Assembly: GCF_042678405.1 (NCBI RefSeq)
Contig: NZ_JBHTLI010000001.1
Location: forward strand, 1,178,001-1,242,000
Length of the DNA: 64,000 bases
Source of the DNA: Salegentibacter_A chungangensis
GTDB taxonomy: Bacteria; Bacteroidota; Bacteroidia; Flavobacteriales; Flavobacteriaceae
Direction: 5' to 3'
Position 1 is the first letter of the stretch, and each line of letters begins with the position of its first letter. Positions 59,101-64,000 of the stretch are shown in pieces. The notes beneath the pieces are model-generated. The model ran no database searches and was not told the origin of the DNA. It worked only from the letters and a program-made list of their open reading frames with translations. A program made the translations under genes and the position numbers.

Positions 59101-60180
59101 AGAATCATATTTCTTAATAAGGTATTTGGCGGCGGCAAAAGCTGTGGTCTCATTATTTTCGATAGCCTTTAACTGGTCATTCAGCTCTTTTTTGATAAGA
59201 GGGTTTTGATAAAACCTATTCTTCAAATATTCATTAATGGTTTGCAGCAGCCAGAATTTATTTTGTTCGTGGCGGTTGTGTTGGAAATAATTATTTTTCT
59301 TGACCAATTCCTGGTATTCTTGAATAAGCTCCCAAATTTCCGAAATTCCGGAATTATACAAAGCGCTGCAAAGCAATACCTTTGGGGTCCATTCGCTTTC
59401 CTTGGGCGGATAGAGGTGAAGGGCCCGTTTGAAATCAAGTTTTGCCTCTCTGGCAGCCTTTTCATTTCCGGTATCGGCTTTATTGATCACAATGGCATCG
59501 GCCATTTCTATGATCCCTCTTTTAATTCCCTGGAGCTCATCTCCCGCACCTGCAAGTTTCAGGAGCAGGAAAAAATCGGTCATACTGTGAACCGTTGTTT
59601 CGCTCTGGCCCACACCAACGGTTTCAATGAGTAATACATCAAAACCCGCGGCTTCACATAAAATGATGCTTTCCCGGGTCTTTTTTGCCACTCCTCCCAG
59701 AGAATCACCGGAAGGCGAGGGCCTTATAAAGGCATTTTCTTCCTTAACCAGGTTTTCCATCCGGGTCTTGTCACCCAGGATACTCCCTTTAGATACACTA
59801 CTGGTTGGATCTACCGCTAAAACAGCAACTCTTTTTCCCTGTTCAATAAGGTGGCTCCCGAATGCTTCAATAAAAGTGCTTTTTCCAACCCCGGGCACTC
59901 CGGTAATTCCTATTCGAATGGATTTTTGTGCGTGGGGCAAGGCTCCTTCAACAAGTTTTTGGGCCCGCTCCTGATGTTTTTGCTGGTTGCTTTCTATAAG
60001 GGTGATGCCGCGGCCAAGAGCTGTTTTATCTCCTTTCAGCAACTGATCAAGCAATTCTTTTTCAGTGAACTTTTGTCTCCTGAAAGACTTGATCTTTTTG
60101 GCAGAATTGGGGTTGATGTTTGCTGATCCCGGCTTGCTGCCGGACTCGCTGAGCGCTGATTTTTTCGAAGGTTTGTTCAA
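59095..60180 (-). CDS. meaB: Methylmalonyl-CoA mutase-associated GTPase MeaB
   Basis: A 361-residue SIMIBI GTPase. A Ser/Lys-rich N-terminal tail (1-40) is followed by a helical arm, Walker A GVPGVGKS (94-101), LAVDPTSSVSKGSILGDKTRM, RPSPSGDSLGGVAKKTRE, ETVGVGQSE (switch regions) and VINKADTGNEKAAREA. It loads and protects cobalamin in methylmalonyl-CoA mutase. Because IcmF carries its own chaperone domain, a separate methylmalonyl-CoA mutase is expected elsewhere. Promoter on the minus strand at 60201-60208. Confidence 0.95.
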   Translation of the reverse strand: MNKPSKKSALSESGSKPGSANINPNSAKKIKSFRRQKFTEKELLDQLLKGDKTALGRGITLIESNQQKHQERAQKLVEGALPHAQKSIRIGITGVPGVGKSTFIEAFGSHLIEQGKRVAVLAVDPTSSVSKGSILGDKTRMENLVKEENAFIRPSPSGDSLGGVAKKTRESIILCEAAGFDVLLIETVGVGQSETTVHSMTDFFLLLKLAGAGDELQGIKRGIIEMADAIVINKADTGNEKAAREAKLDFKRALHLYPPKESEWTPKVLLCSALYNSGISEIWELIQEYQELVKKNNYFQHNRHEQNKFWLLQTINEYLKNRFYQNPLIKKELNDQLKAIENNETTAFAAAKYLIKKYDSL

Positions 60181-60200
60181 GGATTCGGGAATATTTATGA

Positions 60201-60208
60201 CAAATTTA
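60201..60208 (-). promoter_or_regulatory. Promoter of meaB
   Basis: Minus-strand TAAATTTG (plus CAAATTTA), with TTG at plus 60233-60235 (spacer 24, slightly long), 20 nt before the ATG. Confidence 0.6.
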
Positions 60209-60286
60209 TGAAATCAATTTTTGTGGCACGTTCAATTGCTTGGTATATTGACGTATACATTAAAGTTAACTAAAACTATTATAATG

Positions 60287-60715
60287 ATGAAAACATTGTA
60301 CAAAGCCAAAGTTACGACAAAAGGGGCCAGAGATGGCCATTCTACCAGCGACGATGGCGTTCTGGATATAAATTTAAGCACTCCTAAGGATCTGGGAGGT
60401 AAAGGAGATAAAAACACTAATCCTGAGCAATTGTTCGGAGCGGCTTATTCCGCTTCCTTTGGGCAGGCCCTGGAAGAGGTTGCCAAAGAACACGGTTTCG
60501 ACCTGGGAGATTTCAGCGTAACGGCTATCGTAAAGATTGGTAAGAATGAAGAAGACGAGCTGCAACTGGCGGTAGTACTGGATGCTTATATTCCTACTGC
60601 CGATGTGGAGTCTGGAGAACGACTGGTAAATGAAGCTTATGAGTTGTGTCCATATTCCAGAGCTACCAGAGATAATCTTGATGTCACTCTTAACCTGTTA
60701 TTAGATCAGGATTAG
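60287..60715 (+). CDS. Ohr/OsmC family protein with peroxidatic Cys replaced by Ser
   Basis: A 142-residue OsmC-fold protein starting at the ATG at 60287 (or 60284). The family residues Arg15 (KGARDGH) and Glu48 (NPEQLF) and the second Cys121 (LCPYSRAT) are kept, but the first helix reads AYSASFGQAL, where Ohr has YxxCFxxAL, so the peroxidatic Cys at position 57 is Ser. Ohr reduces organic hydroperoxides with that Cys, so this protein probably cannot. It might bind fatty-acid hydroperoxides or other lipids. Monocistronic. Confidence 0.85.
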   Translation: MKTLYKAKVTTKGARDGHSTSDDGVLDINLSTPKDLGGKGDKNTNPEQLFGAAYSASFGQALEEVAKEHGFDLGDFSVTAIVKIGKNEEDELQLAVVLDAYIPTADVESGERLVNEAYELCPYSRATRDNLDVTLNLLLDQD

Positions 60716-60726
60716 TGTCCGGATTT

Positions 60727-61323
60727 TTATTCCGACCGAGATAAAGAAGAAGCAGCTGAGCCTGCTTCTTTTCTTTTTATGGGAATTTCTATTAATGTCC
60801 GGTCCCAGGAAAGATTCATAAATAAAAGCTCATTTTTCTTATTAAAAGAGACCGTGAATTGTTCTACGATCGTTTCGGTCTTATGCACAGCGGTCTCTAT
60901 TACCAGTTCATCGAACTTCTCATTTCTATAGGCTTCTTCATCTATATTTATTCCCCAGGGATACATCTTCGAATTAAAGATCACCTTCCAGGATTCTTTT
61001 CCGGGAATGGTCCATAAACTGTATTTCCCGGATTTTAGAAGCGAGCCGTCAATTAAAATATCCTTATTGGTCTTGAAGGTCGAGGCTTCATTAGCCCCCG
61101 TTCTCCATACTTTATTGTAAGGTACAAGTTCGCCAAAGATCTCCCGGTCTTTTTTATAAGGCCGGTTGTAAAAAACCTCCAGCTCCAGCCCTTTATCAGA
61201 ATAGGTGATTGTCTTCTCAGGGCTATAAGATTTTGTGGCCTTCTTTAATACAAATAAAGTTCCGGCAACTATAACGATTACAAGTGCGATCACTTTAAGA
61301 CTGCGCTTCAAAATCCTGTTCAT
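60727..61323 (-). CDS. DUF2911 protein with N-terminal anchor
   Basis: A 198-residue protein starting at the ATG at 61321-61323 (MNRILKRSLKVIALVIVIVAGTLFVL); the upstream ATG at 61351-61353 adds ten residues. After the membrane anchor comes a DUF2911 domain: YNRPYKKDREIFGELVPYNKVWRTGANEASTF, SGKYSLWTIPGKESWKVIFN and PWGINIDEEAYRNE. The family is common in Bacteroidota and has no known function. Convergent with the Ohr-like gene. Confidence 0.88.
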   Translation of the reverse strand: MNRILKRSLKVIALVIVIVAGTLFVLKKATKSYSPEKTITYSDKGLELEVFYNRPYKKDREIFGELVPYNKVWRTGANEASTFKTNKDILIDGSLLKSGKYSLWTIPGKESWKVIFNSKMYPWGINIDEEAYRNEKFDELVIETAVHKTETIVEQFTVSFNKKNELLFMNLSWDRTLIEIPIKRKEAGSAASSLSRSE

Positions 61324-61510
61324 AGTTTTTATTGTTAAATTTAAACCGGGCAAAAGCTGAAATACCTATGGCTTTCAGGATAATCGGAATTCAAGTTAAT
61401 AATATTCAGAAGAAAAAATCTCAAAATTTTCTGAACATTTAAGCTGATTTTGCAACATCGGTAATTTATGCTCGTCTTTAAAGTGAACACCAACCAATCA
61501 ATTATACGTT

Positions 61511-62056
61511 TTGATACAACATCAATTAATAGAGGCTTGTAAGCAGAACAGTCGAAGAGCTCAGTTCAAGCTTTATAATAAGTACTGTGAAGGTATGTAT
61601 TATGTGGCGCTGAGGTTTATGAAAGACTCGTTTGAAGCTGAAGATGCAATGCAGGAAGCATTCATAAAAGCCTTTGAGAAGATCCACCAGTTCACCGGAG
61701 AAGTGACCTTTGGTGCCTGGTTAAAAAGAATAGTGATCAACAGATGCATAGACAAGCTGAAGGCGAAGAAACTGGAGCTGGTTGCGCTTAATGAGCAGGT
61801 ACTGGGAACAGTGGAAGAAGACGAGAACTGGCAGATTGATGACGGCATCGGGATCGAGCAGGTAAAAAAGGCCATAGGGCAGTTGCCGGAGAAATATGAA
61901 TATCCGCTAATGCTGTTCCTGGTGGAAGGATATGACCACGAAGAAATTTCAGAAATATTGAACATTACGCAGGTAGCTTCCAGGACACTGGTGCACCGCG
62001 GAAAGAAAAAACTACAAGAAGAACTAAAAGCACAAAAAAATGGCACAGGATATTAG
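61511..62056 (+). CDS. ECF-type RNA polymerase sigma factor
   Basis: A 181-residue sigma-70 family protein starting at a TTG at 61511, with the region pattern of ECF sigma factors: sigma2 in residues 8-75 (QLKLYNKYCEGMYYVALRF-like core, DAMQEAFIKAFEKIHQF) and sigma4 in the last 60 residues (LPEKYEYPLMLFLVEGYDHEEISEILNITQVASRTLVHRGKKKL). The two genes that follow overlap one after the other, and the first encodes a membrane anti-sigma-like protein. It should be active when the envelope signal releases that partner. Confidence 0.92.
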   Translation: MIQHQLIEACKQNSRRAQFKLYNKYCEGMYYVALRFMKDSFEAEDAMQEAFIKAFEKIHQFTGEVTFGAWLKRIVINRCIDKLKAKKLELVALNEQVLGTVEEDENWQIDDGIGIEQVKKAIGQLPEKYEYPLMLFLVEGYDHEEISEILNITQVASRTLVHRGKKKLQEELKAQKNGTGY

Positions 62057-62660
62057 AGATATGTTCAAGGACGAAAAGGCCTGGACTTCCGAAAAACTAA
62101 AGGAAGGGCACGAAGAGCGTTTTGCTGCCAGGCTGGATAAGGCTTTCCCGAAAGAGAAGAAAGCTGCGAAGCACAATTTTATGTTCCTGAAAATAGCTGC
62201 CGTAATTGTGGTGGCCCTGGGAGTAGGCTTCTACTTTTTGAGTCCGCAGGATCCTTTTAAAGCGAATCCCGTGGCCGATAGTCCTGCACCGGTAGAACAA
62301 CAGGAGCAGGAAACAGAACAACCGGTTAAAGAAAATCAGTTTCAGCTTAGTGAAGTATCTCCTCAGTTTAAAAAGATCGAGGATTACTACCTGGGAAGTC
62401 TGAATATTGAGCTTGCCAAACTGGATGTGAACGATGAGAATAAGGCGCTTATAGATGCTTTTATGAAGCAACTGGCCGAGCTGGATAAAGAATACCAGCG
62501 GCTGAATGCCGAGTTTAACGAAGCCGGAGCAAATGAACAGACCGTAGAGGCGATGGTGGCAAATTTACAATTGAGGCTTGAGCTGCTATTCAAATTAAAA
62601 AACAAACTAAAAGAAATAAATCAGTCAAAAAACGAAAACTATGAAAACCTACAGGCTTAA
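62040..62660 (+). CDS. Probable anti-sigma factor with one TM helix
   Basis: A 206-residue protein. The cytoplasmic N-terminus (1-45) is followed by one TM helix (about 47-67), a Pro/Glu/Gln-rich periplasmic linker (71-98) and a long amphipathic helical region (100-195). It overlaps the sigma gene by 17 nt and the next gene by 20 nt. Position and topology, not a recognised zinc-binding ZAS motif, support the anti-sigma role; no HxxxCxxC is present. Confidence 0.75.
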   Translation: MAQDIRDMFKDEKAWTSEKLKEGHEERFAARLDKAFPKEKKAAKHNFMFLKIAAVIVVALGVGFYFLSPQDPFKANPVADSPAPVEQQEQETEQPVKENQFQLSEVSPQFKKIEDYYLGSLNIELAKLDVNDENKALIDAFMKQLAELDKEYQRLNAEFNEAGANEQTVEAMVANLQLRLELLFKLKNKLKEINQSKNENYENLQA

Positions 62661-64000
62661 TTACATTTTAGTACTGCTTTTGTGTTGCACCGCCGGTGTT
62701 TTCGCACAAACCAAGAAGCTGTCTAAAACCTATAAGACTAATAATGAGGTGACGCTGAGCATAGATGCCAAGCACACCAACGTTATTATTGAGAATTGGG
62801 ATCGCAATGAAGTGGCTATAGAGGCCTACCTGAACAGCGGTTCAAAGGACAAAGAAGAGGTGAAAGCCCTTCTGGATAACTGGAAACTGGAAACAACCGG
62901 AAATCCTAACCGGGTGAGCATAACTTCAGGCGGAGGGATGACCTGGAATGCAAATATGGATCTTTCTTCATTAGAGGGGCCGCTTTCAAAATTGCCGGAA
63001 ATCATCAATCCGCTTATGGAAAACCTTGGGCCTTTATTGGAGAATATTGCTCAGAACCCGCTTCCGCCGGAATTCCACGAGAATATGAAGGAATTAAAGT
63101 TCGATTATGAAGCATATCAGGAAGAAGGGGATAAGTACCTGGAAAGATATGAGAAAAACATAGATAAGAAATTCGGAAAGGACTTTGAAAAGGCTATGGA
63201 GAAATGGGCTGAAAAGTTTGAAGAGGACAGTGAGAAATGGGAGAAGAATATGGAGAGCCAGATGGCTGGCTGGGAAGCCAAGTTCGAAGCCGATATGGAA
63301 AAATGGGGAGAAGATTTTGGCAAGAGTATGGAGAAGTGGGCTGAAAGCTTTGAAAAGCAGATGGAGGCGGAATACGGAGATGAAAAAAACAATGTTATCA
63401 TCATAAATGAAAAAGGAGGAGCTTCAGCTAAGAAGACCATTAAAGTGAAAGTGCCTTCAAACACTAGCTATAAACTGAATGTCAGACACGGCGGAGTGAA
63501 ATTCACCGGTAAGGCAAGTAACCTTGATGCGAGCCTTTCTCACAGCAGCCTTACAGCTGACAGGGTTGGCGGGAAGAAGACAGTTGTGAAAGCTTCTTAT
63601 TCCCCGGTTAGGGTTAAGCACTGGGATTATGGGGTTTTGGATGCCGCTTATGTGAAAACCTGTAACCTTGACAGGGTGATCAGCATCAAGCTTAATTCCA
63701 CTTCGAGTGACGTGGTGATCAAAGAACTGGTAGAAACAGGATTTTTATCAGGGAACTTTGGAAAACTTGAAGTACAGCAGCTGAGCCCGGGATTTGATAA
63801 CCTGGATGTAAATCTGGAGAATAGCGACCTTATACTTTCGCTTCCAAATGCGGCCTTTAACTTTAGTTATAACGGAACCCAGAGTAAGATAAAATACCCG
63901 AAATCCCTGAGTCTTAAATCTTCGAAATCTTATGACAACGAGACTTTAAACGGGTTTAACAAATCTAAAGGAGGAAATGGAAACGTTTCAATTAATGCAA
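62641..64000 (+). CDS. Exported DUF4097-like beta-repeat protein with EKW coiled insert, cut by the window edge
   Basis: Open from the ATG at 62641 to the right edge, 453 codons without a stop. A signal peptide (YILVLLLCCTAGVFA type, about residues 1-22) is followed by a short beta region (VTLSIDAKHTNVIIENWDRNEV). Residues about 160-248 are a run of 11-residue units built on MEKWxExFE (MEKWAEKFEED, MEKWGEDFGKS, MEKWAESFEKQ), predicted as a helical rod. From about 270 on come short beta repeats of the DUF4097/DUF2807 type (TSYKLNVRHGGVKFTG, SASLSHSSLTAD). It is probably an envelope or surface protein controlled by, or sensed through, the two genes upstream. Confidence 0.75.
   Translation, partial: MKTYRLNYILVLLLCCTAGVFAQTKKLSKTYKTNNEVTLSIDAKHTNVIIENWDRNEVAIEAYLNSGSKDKEEVKALLDNWKLETTGNPNRVSITSGGGMTWNANMDLSSLEGPLSKLPEIINPLMENLGPLLENIAQNPLPPEFHENMKELKFDYEAYQEEGDKYLERYEKNIDKKFGKDFEKAMEKWAEKFEEDSEKWEKNMESQMAGWEAKFEADMEKWGEDFGKSMEKWAESFEKQMEAEYGDEKNNVIIINEKGGASAKKTIKVKVPSNTSYKLNVRHGGVKFTGKASNLDASLSHSSLTADRVGGKKTVVKASYSPVRVKHWDYGVLDAAYVKTCNLDRVISIKLNSTSSDVVIKELVETGFLSGNFGKLEVQQLSPGFDNLDVNLENSDLILSLPNAAFNFSYNGTQSKIKYPKSLSLKSSKSYDNETLNGFNKSKGGNGNVSINA

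Noticed and set aside
1..64000. CRISPR array, prophage, integrase or insertion sequence
   Set aside because: No regularly spaced direct repeats, transposase or phage structural gene were seen on either strand.

Overview
The window is a 64 kb stretch of chromosome from a member of the Bacteroidota, almost certainly a marine-type Flavobacteriaceae (Gramella/Salegentibacter-like is an inference from protein flavour, not a measurement). The reasons are many promoters of the Bacteroidota form TTG-N(18-23)-TAnnTTTG, glutamine synthetase III, a B12-dependent IcmF mutase, many families typical of flavobacteria (DUF4293, DUF1599 followed by a DoxX-type protein, Lacal_2735, DUF6268, DUF2911), a Rho factor with a long charged insertion and a DnaJ with a half-size zinc finger. 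Apart from a few short intergenic repeats I see no insertion sequence, prophage, integrase, CRISPR array or rRNA; this is densely packed core genome. About 64 protein genes and two tRNAs can be supported. Two protein genes are cut by the window edges.

Layout. 1-4.8 kb: truncated L,D-transpeptidase, a GNAT-clpP pair, tRNA-Gly(TCC), rho, a DUF4293 membrane protein and a phosphoesterase. 4.9-9.1 kb: truA and an MsbA-like ABC exporter, convergent with the folP-cdaA pair (folate synthesis and c-di-AMP synthesis). 9.1-13.1 kb: DUF1599, a DoxX-like membrane protein, tpiA-prmA, clpS, tRNA-Arg(ACG). 13.4-16.4 kb: a two-TM potassium channel, apt, a Ca/Na antiporter. 16.5-23.2 kb: glnN, purM, prfA, pyrF, a periplasmic-type binding protein without a signal peptide. 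23.4-27.7 kb: DUF4197 lipoprotein and icmF. 27.9-33.3 kb: marC, an Lrp regulator, a DUF1328-like protein, a degenerate alpha/beta hydrolase, an MFS transporter, DUF1684. 33.4-36.8 kb: glnK-amtB and crcB-SRPBCC. 36.9-42.4 kb: a MazG-like hydrolase, a Gmad2 lipoprotein, ilvE, mnmD, a TIGR01777 epimerase, YceI. 42.5-44.3 kb: grpE-dnaJ. 44.5-49.7 kb: a tightly coupled five-gene envelope/stress operon (NatA-NatB type ABC transporter, MscS channel, DUF6268 barrel, sigma-54-type response regulator). 49.7-55 kb: GNAT, PPK2, an M28 peptidase, a MATE pump, a PAP2 phosphatase. 55-59.1 kb: a lipid-linked sugar transfer operon (GT2, LAB_N protein, GT39) with a divergent NDP-sugar epimerase. 59.1-64 kb: meaB, an Ohr/OsmC protein lacking its peroxidatic cysteine, DUF2911, and an ECF sigma / anti-sigma / surface-protein operon running off the window.

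Themes that connect genes: nitrogen assimilation (glnN, glnK-amtB), B12-dependent acyl-CoA metabolism (icmF, meaB), proteostasis (clpP, clpS, grpE-dnaJ), ion and osmotic homeostasis (cdaA, K channel, Ca/Na antiporter, MscS, CrcB), and envelope glycolipid modification. I found no clearly new multi-gene defence or mobile system. The most useful leads are the sigma / anti-sigma / EKW-repeat operon at the right edge, the Cys-less Ohr protein, the coupled envelope operon with an HTH-less NtrC-type regulator, the tandem hairpins at glnK and a possible short transcript after dnaJ.
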